Positions 8,374-16,305 of a DNA stretch of 64,000 nucleotides are shown here, piece after piece (position 1 is the first letter of the stretch; the number at the start of each line of letters is the position of its first letter). Under the pieces are notes generated by a model. That model was not told the DNA's origin. It ran no database searches and worked only from the letters and a program-made list of their open reading frames with translations. The stretch is from NCBI RefSeq assembly GCF_007829835.1, contig NZ_VIWP01000006.1:310001-374000 (forward strand), given 5' to 3'. The stretch comes from Neorhizobium alkalisoli (GTDB lineage: Bacteria; Pseudomonadota; Alphaproteobacteria; Rhizobiales; Rhizobiaceae). The position numbers and the translations under genes were made by a program.

Positions 8374-10287
8374 ATGGCAGGGCGTGGAGACAATACGAAG
8401 CCTAAGTCCGGCGGTCCGGTCGATACCGAGCCGTTGCGGCGGGCAATAACCGGCTGCGTGCGTTCGATCGCCGCCAATGGCGAGGTCGAGGTATCGTTCG
8501 CCAACGAGCGTCCCGGCCTTGCCGGCGACCGTATCCGGCTGCCGGAAATCTCCAAGCGGCCGACCGCCCATGAACTCGCCGTGACCCGTGGTCTCGGCGA
8601 CAGCATGGCGCTTCGGCTCGCCTGCCACGATACTGGCGTACACGCCAATCTGGCCCCGGCCGGTTCCGACGCCCGCACCGTGTTCGACGTTGTCGAGCAG
8701 GCGCGTGTCGAATCGATCGGTGCCCTGCGCATGGCCGGTGTCGCCGCCAACCTGTCGTCGATGCAGGAAGAAAAATACGCCAAGGCGAATTTCTCCGGCG
8801 TCGAGCGCCAGGAGGATGCGCCGATCGGCGAGGCGATCGCCATGCTGGTGCGCGAAAAGCTGACCGGCCAGAAGCCGCCGGCCAGCGCCGGCAAGGTTCT
8901 GGATCTCTGGCGCCCCTTCATCGAGGAAAAGGCAGCCGGCGATCTCGACAACCTGAAAAATGTCATCGAGGACCAGCAGGCTTTTGCCCGCGTCGTGCGG
9001 CACATGCTGTCGTCGATGCAGATGGCCGAAGATCTCGCCAGCGACGATAACGAGCCGGAAGAGATCGAAAATCCGACGGACGAAGACCAGCCTCAGTCCG
9101 GCGAAACCGAGAACGAGGAAGTCGAGGAAGAAGCCGGTTCCGACGCCGCCCCCGCCGAACAGAGCGAGGCCGCCGACGAGGAGATGGACGAAGGCGAGAT
9201 GGACGGCGCCGAAATGTCGGACGACGAAATGTCCGACGAGGCCGACGACCATTCCGAAACGCCCGGCGAAACCCGCCGGCCGAACAGCCCGTTCGACGAT
9301 TTCAACGACAAGGTCGATTACCACATCTTCACGGAAGAGTTCGACGAGGAGATCACCGCGGAAGAACTCTGCGACGAGGCCGAGCTCGACCGTCTTCGCG
9401 CTTTCCTCGACAAGCAGCTCGCCCATCTGCAGGGCGCGGTCGGCCGGCTTGCCAACCGCCTGCAGCGTCGCCTGATGGCGCAGCAGAACCGTTCCTGGGA
9501 TTTCGATCTCGAAGAGGGTTATCTCGATCCGGCCCGTCTCGTGCGCCTGATCATCGACCCGATGCAGCCGCTTTCCTTCAAGAAGGAGCGCGACACGAAA
9601 TTCCGCGATACGGTCGTAACGCTGGTCATCGACAATTCCGGTTCGATGCGCGGACGTCCGATCACCGTTGCCGCGTCCTGCGCCGACATTCTCGCGCGCA
9701 CGCTGGAGCGTTGCGGCGTCAAGGTCGAGATTCTCGGCTTCACCACAAAGGCGTGGAAGGGCGGCCAGAGCCGTGAGCAATGGCTGGCGAGCGGCAAGCC
9801 GTCGACGCCGGGTCGTCTCAATGACCTGCGCCATATCGTCTACAAATCCGCCGATGCGCCCTGGCGCCGGTCGCGCCGCAATCTCGGTCTGATGATGCGC
9901 GAAGGCCTGCTCAAGGAAAACATCGACGGTGAAGCACTGATGTGGGCGCACCAGCGGCTTGCTGCGCGCCCCGAACAGCGCAAGATCCTGATGATGATTT
10001 CGGATGGCGCGCCGGTCGACGATTCGACGCTGTCGGTCAATCCGGGCAATTATCTTGAGCGCCACCTGCGCGCCGTCATCGAGCAGATCGAGACCCGCTC
10101 GTCGGTCGAGCTTCTGGCGATCGGTATCGGTCATGACGTGACCCGTTATTACCAGAAGGCCGTCACCATCGTTGATGCGGACGAGCTGGCGGGTGCGATG
10201 ACCGAGCAGCTGGCCGAGCTTTTCGCCGATACCTCGGCGCAGCCGACGGGCCGCCGGGGCGGTGGCCGCATGCGCCGGGCAGGGTGA
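8374..10287 (+). CDS. cobT: Cobaltochelatase subunit CobT
   Basis: A 637-residue protein, the usual length. An N-terminal domain is followed by a long acidic linker (about residues 225-310, Glu/Asp/Met-rich) and a C-terminal von Willebrand factor A domain whose MIDAS motif D-x-S-x-S is at 420-424 (IDNSGSMRG). It pairs with CobS in a hexameric AAA complex that powers cobalt insertion by CobN. The acidic linker is a normal feature of CobT and explains the repetitive GAG/GAC run around 9050-9260. It is 18 bp after cobS and clearly in the same operon. Confidence 0.96.
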   Translation: MAGRGDNTKPKSGGPVDTEPLRRAITGCVRSIAANGEVEVSFANERPGLAGDRIRLPEISKRPTAHELAVTRGLGDSMALRLACHDTGVHANLAPAGSDARTVFDVVEQARVESIGALRMAGVAANLSSMQEEKYAKANFSGVERQEDAPIGEAIAMLVREKLTGQKPPASAGKVLDLWRPFIEEKAAGDLDNLKNVIEDQQAFARVVRHMLSSMQMAEDLASDDNEPEEIENPTDEDQPQSGETENEEVEEEAGSDAAPAEQSEAADEEMDEGEMDGAEMSDDEMSDEADDHSETPGETRRPNSPFDDFNDKVDYHIFTEEFDEEITAEELCDEAELDRLRAFLDKQLAHLQGAVGRLANRLQRRLMAQQNRSWDFDLEEGYLDPARLVRLIIDPMQPLSFKKERDTKFRDTVVTLVIDNSGSMRGRPITVAASCADILARTLERCGVKVEILGFTTKAWKGGQSREQWLASGKPSTPGRLNDLRHIVYKSADAPWRRSRRNLGLMMREGLLKENIDGEALMWAHQRLAARPEQRKILMMISDGAPVDDSTLSVNPGNYLERHLRAVIEQIETRSSVELLAIGIGHDVTRYYQKAVTIVDADELAGAMTEQLAELFADTSAQPTGRRGGGRMRRAG

Positions 10288-10311
10288 GGTTTTCGTCTTG
10301 AGGCCTTACTT

Positions 10312-11331
10312 TTGAGATTGGGGCGACTGGCTTTTCCCGCCACGGTTCTGGCCGCTGTCATCGCCGGCTGGTTTGCATTCGGCGGGGCCGGGTCTTCCAG
10401 CGCTGTCGCATCGCAGACCGGGCCGGTTACGGTGCGCCTGATCGAGCGATTCAAATCGAAATCCGAGGAAAACCGTTTCGGGCTGCTGGAATTTGTCGGC
10501 GGCATCGAATTCTCGTCCTCCGACAGCCGGCTGCAATCGCTGTCCAGCATCCGCTTCCGGCCGGACGGCAGGCATTTCGTATCCGTTCTGGATACGGGCA
10601 ACTGGCTGACCGGCGCGATCGAGCGGGATGGGCGCGGACGGATCTCCGGCCTGTCCGATCTGTCGATCGAGCCGATCCTGCTGCGTGGCGGTAGGCCGGG
10701 TTCGAAGACCGAGGCGGATGCAGAGGGGCTGGCGCTGCGACAGGGTCAGGCGATTGTCAGTTTCGAACAGCAGCATCGCGTTGATGTCTATCCCGATCCC
10801 GGCTTCGAGACGTCGCCACCCGTCCGCTCGCTGGATTTCCTCATTCCCCGCAAGGAACTCCGTCGCAATGCCGGCATGGAGACGGTGGTCGCCTCGCCTC
10901 AGTCGAGCCCATTGAAGGGTGGCATTGTCGTGGTCGGCGAGCGCAGCCTCGACGAGAACGGCAATCTTTATGCCGCTATTCTCGATGGCCCCCTGAAGGG
11001 GCGTTTTACCGTCGTGCGCCACGATCCATTCGATGCAACGGACGGCGCCTTCCTGCCGAATGGCGACCTGATCCTGCTGGAACGCCGTTTCAGCATGCTT
11101 GGCGGCGTCGGCATGCGGATGCGCCGCATCAAGGCCGCGGATATCCATCCCGGTGCCGTTGTCGATGGCGAGATGCTGATCGAGGCGGATATGGGCGCGG
11201 AGATCGACAATATGGAAGGGATCGACGTGGTCACAGGCACTGACGGCGCCCCGCACCTGATCCTGGTCTCCGACGACAATGGCAATTTCTTCCAGCGCAA
11301 TGTGATGCTGGAATTCCGGCTGCTGCAATGA
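10312..11331 (+). CDS. Esterase-like activity of phytase family protein
   Basis: A 339-residue secreted protein with an N-terminal membrane/signal segment (FPATVLAAVIAGWFAFGG) and a beta-propeller-like body. Motifs such as GGIEFSS, DGRHFVSVLDTGNWL, DAEGLAL, DGAFLPNGDLILLERR and NMEGIDV match the 'esterase-like activity of phytase' domain (Pfam PF13449 as I recall it). Substrate unknown. No ATG is available near the 5' end; TTG at 10312 is the first workable start after the in-frame stop at 10285, and its ribosome site is weak. It lies 24 bp after cobT, the same neighbour I recall in other rhizobia, though no functional link to cobalamin is evident. Confidence 0.82.
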   Translation: MRLGRLAFPATVLAAVIAGWFAFGGAGSSSAVASQTGPVTVRLIERFKSKSEENRFGLLEFVGGIEFSSSDSRLQSLSSIRFRPDGRHFVSVLDTGNWLTGAIERDGRGRISGLSDLSIEPILLRGGRPGSKTEADAEGLALRQGQAIVSFEQQHRVDVYPDPGFETSPPVRSLDFLIPRKELRRNAGMETVVASPQSSPLKGGIVVVGERSLDENGNLYAAILDGPLKGRFTVVRHDPFDATDGAFLPNGDLILLERRFSMLGGVGMRMRRIKAADIHPGAVVDGEMLIEADMGAEIDNMEGIDVVTGTDGAPHLILVSDDNGNFFQRNVMLEFRLLQ

Positions 11332-11387
11332 TCTTCACCTGACAGCCGTCACAGAGCCGGGTTATGTCCTCCGCAAAGGAGAAGATC

Positions 11388-11942
11388 ATGGTCCGTATTC
11401 ATGTCATGGGCGCATCCGGCTCCGGCGCAACGTCGCTCGGCCGGGCGCTTTCCGCCGCGCTTGCCATCCGGCATATCGATTCCGACGACATCTACTGGAT
11501 GCCGACCGATCCGCCCTATACGACGCCACGGGTCATGGACGAGCGGGTTGCGATGCTTGTCGATCACGCACCGGTCGACGGGGCGTGGGTCCTGTCTGGC
11601 TCCGCGCTGAAATGGGGAATGGCGGTCGAACCCTTCTATGATCTCATCGTGTTCTTGCTGCTTGATCCGCAGGTCAGGATGGAGCGTATCCGCCGGCGTG
11701 AGGTCGAGCGTTACGGAGACCGCATCGCGCCCGGCGGCGACATGGCTCAGGCGAGCGGCGAATTTATAGAATGGGCGGAAAGTTATGATACGGCAGGGCC
11801 GGAACGGCGCAGTCGTGCCTCGCACGAAGCATGGTTATTGGAACGGAATGCACCGATCCTCAGACTTGATTCCATCCAATCCGTCGAAGAGCTGGTACAA
11901 GAGGTGCTGCGCCATCCTGTCGTTGCCGGCAGGATGGCATAG
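11388..11942 (+). CDS. Small P-loop nucleotide-binding protein, adenylate-kinase-like
   Basis: A 184-residue protein starting MVRIHVMGASGSGATSLGRA. The fold resembles small kinases: a P-loop at 8-17, then HIDSDDIYWMPTDPPY, and an Arg-rich LID-like stretch (MERIRRREVERYGDRI). The P-loop reads GSGATS where Lys is expected (GKT/GKS); relatives that I recall often have GSGTT, so loss of Lys is a family feature and not necessarily inactivation. The ATG at 11388 is chosen over 11364 because AAAGGAG lies seven bases upstream. It is convergent with the transporter gene that ends 12 bp downstream. Substrate unknown. Confidence 0.78.
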   Translation: MVRIHVMGASGSGATSLGRALSAALAIRHIDSDDIYWMPTDPPYTTPRVMDERVAMLVDHAPVDGAWVLSGSALKWGMAVEPFYDLIVFLLLDPQVRMERIRRREVERYGDRIAPGGDMAQASGEFIEWAESYDTAGPERRSRASHEAWLLERNAPILRLDSIQSVEELVQEVLRHPVVAGRMA

Positions 11943-11953
11943 GGCAGACTTTT

Positions 11954-12592
11954 TTAGCGGGCCGGAGCGACCTGCGGCATCGGCTTCAGAACATTCATCA
12001 GCGCGCCATAGGGCAGGAGCAGCACGACGCCGACGATGATCTTCACGGCGAGATCGCCGAGCGCCCAGGAGATCCAGCGCGGGGCTTCCACGGACATGAC
12101 GCCGAGGATCGGGGCCGACGCCGTCGCAAAGTCGATATTCGGGCCGATGAAGGCGAAGACCGGGGCGAAGGCCAGCGAGAAGAACAGGATGGTGTCCAGA
12201 ACCGTGCCGAGCAGCGAGGCTGCGAGCGGTGCCTTCCACCAGCTCTTGCGGCGCAGTTCGTTGAACACGGAAATGTCGAGCAGCTGGCCGATCAGGAAGG
12301 CGGTTCCCGAAGCGATCGCGATACGTGCGTCCGAGAGAAGGAAGGACAGGGCAACGCCGACGACGAAGCCGACATAAACGACGCGGCGTGCGATCTGCGG
12401 GCCGAACTGGCGGTTCGTCAGGTCGGTCACGAGGAAGGCGATGGGATAGGTGAAAGCGCCCCAGGTGAGGATATCGCCAAGAGCGATGCCCCAGAGAGTT
12501 CCTTCAAGGTGGAACTGCACGAGAAAGTTGGAGGCGACGACAACGGCTGCCATCAGCAGCGCATAGATAAGGGTATAGCGGTTCGCTTGCAT
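11954..12592 (-). CDS. Queuosine precursor transporter (VUT/YhhQ family)
   Basis: A 212-residue integral membrane protein with six predicted hydrophobic segments. The family pattern is clear: ASNFLVQF near the N-terminus, FTYPIAFLVTDLTNRQFGP, RIAIASGTAFLIGQLLDI and a C-terminal KIIVGVVLLLPYG. YhhQ proteins import queuosine precursors (preQ0/preQ1) for tRNA modification. The ATG at 12592 (MQANRYTL) is preferred to an in-frame ATG at 12634 because AGGA lies eight bases before it. It is 107 bp downstream of rpmB on the same strand. I could not fit a preQ1 riboswitch to the leader. Confidence 0.88.
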   Translation of the reverse strand: MQANRYTLIYALLMAAVVVASNFLVQFHLEGTLWGIALGDILTWGAFTYPIAFLVTDLTNRQFGPQIARRVVYVGFVVGVALSFLLSDARIAIASGTAFLIGQLLDISVFNELRRKSWWKAPLAASLLGTVLDTILFFSLAFAPVFAFIGPNIDFATASAPILGVMSVEAPRWISWALGDLAVKIIVGVVLLLPYGALMNVLKPMPQVAPAR

Positions 12593-12699
12593 TTTTTTAT
12601 CCTGGGGTATGCCACCAGTTGCGGATATAGCCATGAGAAAGGGCCTGTCCGGTTTCCCGTCAAGCCCTCTTCAAAGCCGGTGAATATAGCTTGCGCTGA

Positions 12700-12999
12700 T
12701 TAAGCGGCAGCTGCGACTTCTGCAGTCTTCTTGGCGATCTGGCGACGCAGCAGGCGGGCGCGCATCGACAGTTCGTTCTCGTCAGCCTTCAGGAGGAAGG
12801 CATCGAGGCCGCCGCGGTGTTCGACCGAGCGAAGCGCATGCGCGGAAACGCGCAGACGGAAACGCTGGCCGAGAGCGTCGGAGATCAGGGTGACCTGGCA
12901 CAGGTTCGGCAGGAACCGACGACGGGTCTTGTTGTTGGCATGGCTGACGTTATTGCCGGTCATTACGCCCTTGCCGGTCAGTTCGCACACACGAGACAT
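12700..12999 (-). CDS. rpmB: 50S ribosomal protein L28 (bL28)
   Basis: A 99-residue ribosomal protein beginning MSRVCELTGKGVMTGNNVSH, then ANNKTRRRFLPNL, the hallmark of bL28. It has the longer alphaproteobacterial form with a basic C-terminal extension ending AKKTAEVAAAA. The reading frame is open upstream to 13161, but the ATG at 12999 is the conserved start and a strong promoter lies at 13092-13120 inside that extension. Expression is expected to be high and growth-dependent. The transporter gene downstream may be read through from this promoter. Confidence 0.97.
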   Translation of the reverse strand: MSRVCELTGKGVMTGNNVSHANNKTRRRFLPNLCQVTLISDALGQRFRLRVSAHALRSVEHRGGLDAFLLKADENELSMRARLLRRQIAKKTAEVAAAA

Positions 13000-13091
13000 G
13001 GGATACACCTTTGTTTTCTTCTGCAATTGGTGGACATCCGGGCAATGCCCGGCGCGCCGATCCAACTGGTCCTGATTGGAAAGTTGCGGTT

Positions 13092-13120
13092 CTATAGTCA
13101 GTGGGGACGGTGGCGTCAAG
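13092..13120 (-). promoter_or_regulatory. rpmB: Strong sigma-70 promoter for rpmB
   Basis: Minus-strand CTTGAC (13115-13120) and CTATAG (13092-13097) are exactly 17 bp apart, matching the rhizobial consensus CTTGAC-N17-CTATAT at 11 of 12 positions. Expected start is near 13085, giving a leader of about 85 nt before rpmB. This is the best promoter match I found in the window. Confidence 0.78.
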
Positions 13121-13247
13121 CCAAAACCTTGGCCGCGTGCAATCGATATGCGGTTTACCACAACCGAAGCCGCTATTTTCTTGCCATGATAGGCAGTTTA
13201 TATGACAGGCAAAAGGCGCGCATTCCTCTTCCTCACCAGGGCTGGCC

Positions 13248-14021
13248 ATGATTTCTTGCGTTCGTTCCGTATTTGCCGCAGCCCTCGTTCTGGCATCGGC
13301 GACAGTATCGCCAGCCGTGGCGGCAGATCGCCAGGTCAGCGAATTCGACATCTCGCTCGGCATCCTGCCCATCGCCACTGCCAGTTTCTCCAGCCAGTTC
13401 GAGGGGGAGGGCTATACGATCACAGGCTCGTTCAAGTCGGCCGGCATTGTCGATGTGTTCAGCCATGTCTCGGCCGATACGAGCGTCAGCGGCCGGATCC
13501 GCGGCGACCGGCTGCAGGCTGACCGCTACAAGCTCGTCTACCGGATGAACAAGCGCACCCGCGTCTATGACGTCGTCTACCGGAATGGTGACGTCACCGA
13601 GACGACGATCACGCCGGAGCCGAAACGCGATCCGAAAACCTGGATACCGGTAACGCCGAAAGACCTGCGTTCGGTGCTCGATCCCCTGAGCGGCCTGATC
13701 TTTCCCGCCGATGCCAAGGTCTGCCCGAGCCGACTGCCGGTCTTCGACGGCGAGTCGCGTCTCGATCTCGTCCTGTCCCCAATGGGCACGCAGCCCTTTT
13801 CGACCGAGGGGTTCAAAGGCGAGGCGATCGTCTGCTCCATCCGTTACCAGCCACGCTCAGGTTACAAACGCGGTCGCTACGATGTCGAATATCTGAAGAA
13901 GACCCAGATGGAGATCTGGTTCGCCAAGTCGGCGGTCGCCAATGTCTATGCGCCGGTCTATGCGCGGATACCGACCAAGATGGGCCAGCTTTATGTGAAG
14001 GCTGTTAAATACGGCGGTTAA
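13248..14021 (+). CDS. DUF3108 domain periplasmic protein
   Basis: A 257-residue protein with a signal peptide (MISCVRSVFAAALVLASATV, cleavage after PAVAA near 26). The mature part begins DRQVSEFDISLGILPIATAS and continues with the DUF3108 pattern: alternating beta strands, YKLVYRMNKRTRVYDVVY, and a C-terminal EIWFAKSAVANVYAPVYARI. DUF3108 proteins are periplasmic, of unknown function. In rhizobia I recall this gene divergent from rpmB, as here. Its stop codon overlaps that of the convergent cupin gene: TTAA at 14018-14021 serves both strands. Confidence 0.85.
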   Translation: MISCVRSVFAAALVLASATVSPAVAADRQVSEFDISLGILPIATASFSSQFEGEGYTITGSFKSAGIVDVFSHVSADTSVSGRIRGDRLQADRYKLVYRMNKRTRVYDVVYRNGDVTETTITPEPKRDPKTWIPVTPKDLRSVLDPLSGLIFPADAKVCPSRLPVFDGESRLDLVLSPMGTQPFSTEGFKGEAIVCSIRYQPRSGYKRGRYDVEYLKKTQMEIWFAKSAVANVYAPVYARIPTKMGQLYVKAVKYGG

Positions 14022-14434
14022 CCCGGTTGCCAGCCGGGCTCTGCCATTTCAAAGCTCGAAAATTCGAAACCTGGCGCCACTGTGCAACCGACCAGCGTGA
14101 AGGCGCCGAGCGGCTCGGCCGCCTGCCACATATCGCTCGGCACTACGGCCTGCGGTCGCTCGCCAGCGGCAAGGTCGGTGCCGAGGCGGATATCCTGCAC
14201 CGTTTTGCCATCGGAAATCTTCAAGAGCAGTGGATCGCCGGCATAATAGTGCCAGACCTCCGCCGCATCCCGCACCCGGTGCCAGTGGGAACGCTCACCG
14301 GACTGCAGAAGGTAATAGATCGCCGTAGAGGCACCGCGGCCGGTACCATCGCCATCGCGAAACGTCTCGACGAACCAGCCGCCTTCCGGATGGCGCTGCA
14401 TGCCGAGCGCGGCAATGATCTCTTCCGGCGCCAT
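14018..14434 (-). CDS. Cupin domain protein (DUF985 family)
   Basis: A 138-residue cupin beginning MAPEEIIAALGMQRHPEGGWF, the DUF985 signature. Conserved pieces include AIYYLLQSGERSHWHRV, EVWHYYAGDPLLL and CTVAPGFEFSSFEMA, placing metal-binding histidines in the two cupin motifs. Substrate unknown; some relatives are annotated as sugar-epimerase-like cupins. The start at 14434 follows the gloB stop by one base, so it is translationally coupled to gloB. An in-frame start at 14470 would overlap gloB and is less likely. Confidence 0.85.
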   Translation of the reverse strand: MAPEEIIAALGMQRHPEGGWFVETFRDGDGTGRGASTAIYYLLQSGERSHWHRVRDAAEVWHYYAGDPLLLKISDGKTVQDIRLGTDLAAGERPQAVVPSDMWQAAEPLGAFTLVGCTVAPGFEFSSFEMAEPGWQPG

Positions 14435-14435
14435 C

Positions 14436-15206
14436 TTAAAAATTGTCCTTGCGCTTGCGGATTTCGGCAAACACTTCCTCGTTGGTTTTGCCCTCCATCA
14501 GAAGGTTGCGGCGGATCGACGGATCGGCTGCGCGCAGAAAGGGGTTGGTTTCCTTTTCCAGTCCCATCATCGTCGGGATCGTGAACTTGCCCTCGGCGCG
14601 CATCGCCTCGATCTCTCCGGCGCGGCGCTGCAGATTTTCGTTATCGGGATCGATGGTGAGCGCGAAACGGGCGTTGGAGAGCGTGTATTCGTGGCCGAAA
14701 TAGATCGCGGTCTCATCCGGCAGTACGGAAAGCTTCTGCAGCGAATGCCACATGTCGGTGGCCGGGCGCTCAAAGAGACGGCCGCAGCCGAGTGCAAACA
14801 GCGTGTCTGCGGAAAACAGGATCTTGTCGTCCGGGAAATGGAAGCAGATATGGCCGGCCGTGTGGCCGGGCGTTTCGATGACCCGCACCGGATGGTCGCC
14901 GAAATGGAATTCGTCGCCATCGCCCATCGTCCTGTCGAGGCCCGGAATGGCGACCGCCTCGTTGACCGGGCCGATGATCTCGCAGCCGAATTTTTCCTTC
15001 AGCGCGAGGTTGGCTTCCACATGGTCCGTATGGTGATGGGTGGTGAAAATATGGGTGATCTTCCAGCCGCGGCGAGCGGCGGCATCAAGGATCGGCTTTT
15101 CTTCCGGCGCATCGATCGAGGCGGTCAGGCCGGTTTCGGGGTCGTGGACGAGCACGCCGTAATTATCGCTGCGGCATGAAAAAACTTCGATTTCCAACGG
15201 TCTCAT
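14436..15206 (-). CDS. gloB: Hydroxyacylglutathione hydrolase (glyoxalase II)
   Basis: A 256-residue metallo-beta-lactamase-fold enzyme that hydrolyses S-lactoylglutathione to D-lactate and glutathione, completing methylglyoxal detoxification. The binuclear metal motif THHHTDH is at 56-62, with further ligands in ETPGHTAGH (111-119), FSADTLF (131-137) and FGHEYTL (170-176). The C-terminal glyoxalase II domain is complete (KETNPFLRA). The frame is open far upstream, but ATG 15206 gives the standard N-terminus MRPLEIEVFSCRSDNY. It is the first gene of a two-gene unit with the cupin and diverges from the methyltransferase gene. Confidence 0.96.
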   Translation of the reverse strand: MRPLEIEVFSCRSDNYGVLVHDPETGLTASIDAPEEKPILDAAARRGWKITHIFTTHHHTDHVEANLALKEKFGCEIIGPVNEAVAIPGLDRTMGDGDEFHFGDHPVRVIETPGHTAGHICFHFPDDKILFSADTLFALGCGRLFERPATDMWHSLQKLSVLPDETAIYFGHEYTLSNARFALTIDPDNENLQRRAGEIEAMRAEGKFTIPTMMGLEKETNPFLRAADPSIRRNLLMEGKTNEEVFAEIRKRKDNF

Positions 15207-15296
15207 CGCACTCAACCTATTGCTCATTGTCAATTGTGGCACAATGTAGAGACCGGAGACTTGAAGTCCAATCACTGCAAGCGAGCATTTTTCAAC

Positions 15297-16037
15297 TTGT
15301 CCGTCGATATCGTCGATCTGCGTGAATTCTACCACTCGCCCCTGGGGCGCTTTGCCGAGCAATCGATCACCATGGCGCTGTCGACGCTCTGGGCCCGCCT
15401 GCCGGAAGAGCGGCTGGTGGGGCTCGGTTACGCGGTTCCCTATCTCGACCGGTTCCGCAAGGATACGGAGCGCACCTTCGCCTTCATGCCGGCAGGGCAG
15501 GGCGCGGTGAACTGGCCGGCCGGCGAATTGTCCTCGACGGCGCTGATCTTCGACGAGGAGCTGCCGCTGCCGGACAGTTCGGTCGATCGCGTGCTGATGG
15601 TGCATTCGCTGGAATTTGCCGAAAACCCGCGCGAGACGCTGAAGGAACTCTGGCGCGTTCTGGCGCCGGGCGGGCGGCTCGTGATCGTCGTGCCCAATCG
15701 CCGTGGTGTCTGGGCTCGGATGGAACATACGCCCTTTGGCTCTGGCCGGCCCTATTCGCGCGGCCAGCTGACCTCGCTGTTGCGCGAGACGAATTTTACG
15801 CCCGGTGCCAGCGCCGAGGCTTTGTTCTTCCCACCCTCGAAGATCGGCTTTGCGCTGAGGCTGCGGCATGTCTTCGAACGGATGGGGCGCCGTTTCTGGC
15901 CGCTGTTTTCCGGCGTCATCGTGCTTGAGGCGCAGAAGCGGCTTTATCAGGGGCTACCGGTTGCTGCTCGTGCCTCGCGGCGTGTCTTCGTGCCCGTGCT
16001 TGCGCCACAGGGCGTGCCGACGACGCGGACGCGGTAA
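15297..16037 (+). CDS. Class I SAM-dependent methyltransferase
   Basis: A 246-residue methyltransferase-type protein. The start SVDIVDLREFYHSPLG is followed by a region with LPLPDSSVDRVLMVHSLEF, LKELWRVLAPGGRLVIVVPNR and WARMEHTPFGSGRPY, which match motifs of Methyltransf_11 proteins; the glycine-rich SAM loop is weak (RLVGLGYAVPYL). In rhizobia this gene is typically divergent from gloB, as here. No ATG fits the conserved N-terminus: TTG at 15297 is the best start and gives MSVDIVDLREFY, but its ribosome site is poor, so an upstream TTG at 15234 remains possible. Substrate unknown. Confidence 0.82.
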   Translation: MSVDIVDLREFYHSPLGRFAEQSITMALSTLWARLPEERLVGLGYAVPYLDRFRKDTERTFAFMPAGQGAVNWPAGELSSTALIFDEELPLPDSSVDRVLMVHSLEFAENPRETLKELWRVLAPGGRLVIVVPNRRGVWARMEHTPFGSGRPYSRGQLTSLLRETNFTPGASAEALFFPPSKIGFALRLRHVFERMGRRFWPLFSGVIVLEAQKRLYQGLPVAARASRRVFVPVLAPQGVPTTRTR

Positions 16038-16057
16038 CGCAGTCTGCCTCAAGTTTT

Positions 16058-16190
16058 GCCCCTCACCCTAGCCCTCTCCCCGTTTTGACGGGGAGAGGGG
16101 ACGTGCCCCGCTTGAGCCGAGGAGCGTGCCGCTTGTGTCCTTCTCCCCGTCAAAACGGGGAGAAGGTGCCCGGCAGGGCGGATGAGGGGC
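16058..16190. repeat. Rhizobium intergenic mosaic element (RIME-like), copy 1
   Basis: A 133-bp element bounded by the inverted ends GCCCCTCA and TGAGGGGC. It holds two hairpins with 12-bp perfect stems: 16072-16099 (loop TTTG) and 16139-16166 (loop CAAA). This is the structure of the rhizobial intergenic mosaic elements (RIME). It fills most of the space between the methyltransferase gene and hisC. A second copy in the opposite orientation lies at 19939-20067. Confidence 0.85.
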
Positions 16191-16305
16191 TGCGGTTTGC
16201 TACGAGAAAAGACAAGGCAACGGAGATCGCTCGACAAAGTCCCGTTTCGGATTTAATGCCTCTGCATTACCCAAGCCATTCAGGCATTCCGAAAAGGTCG
16301 ATCCG

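Noticed and set aside
9050..9260. The acidic repeat inside cobT as a tandem DNA repeat or inserted element
   Set aside because: Acidic low-complexity linkers are normal for CobT; the DNA is not a periodic repeat.
7312..10134. A very long open frame (about 940 codons) antisense to cobS and cobT
   Set aside because: It mirrors the strongly supported cobS/cobT genes, has no domain-like content, and is Arg/His/Gly-rich as expected from the complement of GC-rich codons.
12593..12699. A possible preQ1 riboswitch in the leader of the queuosine precursor transporter
   Set aside because: The region has short pairing segments such as CTGG/CCAG beside the ribosome site but none of the conserved preQ1-I/II/III signatures could be fitted.
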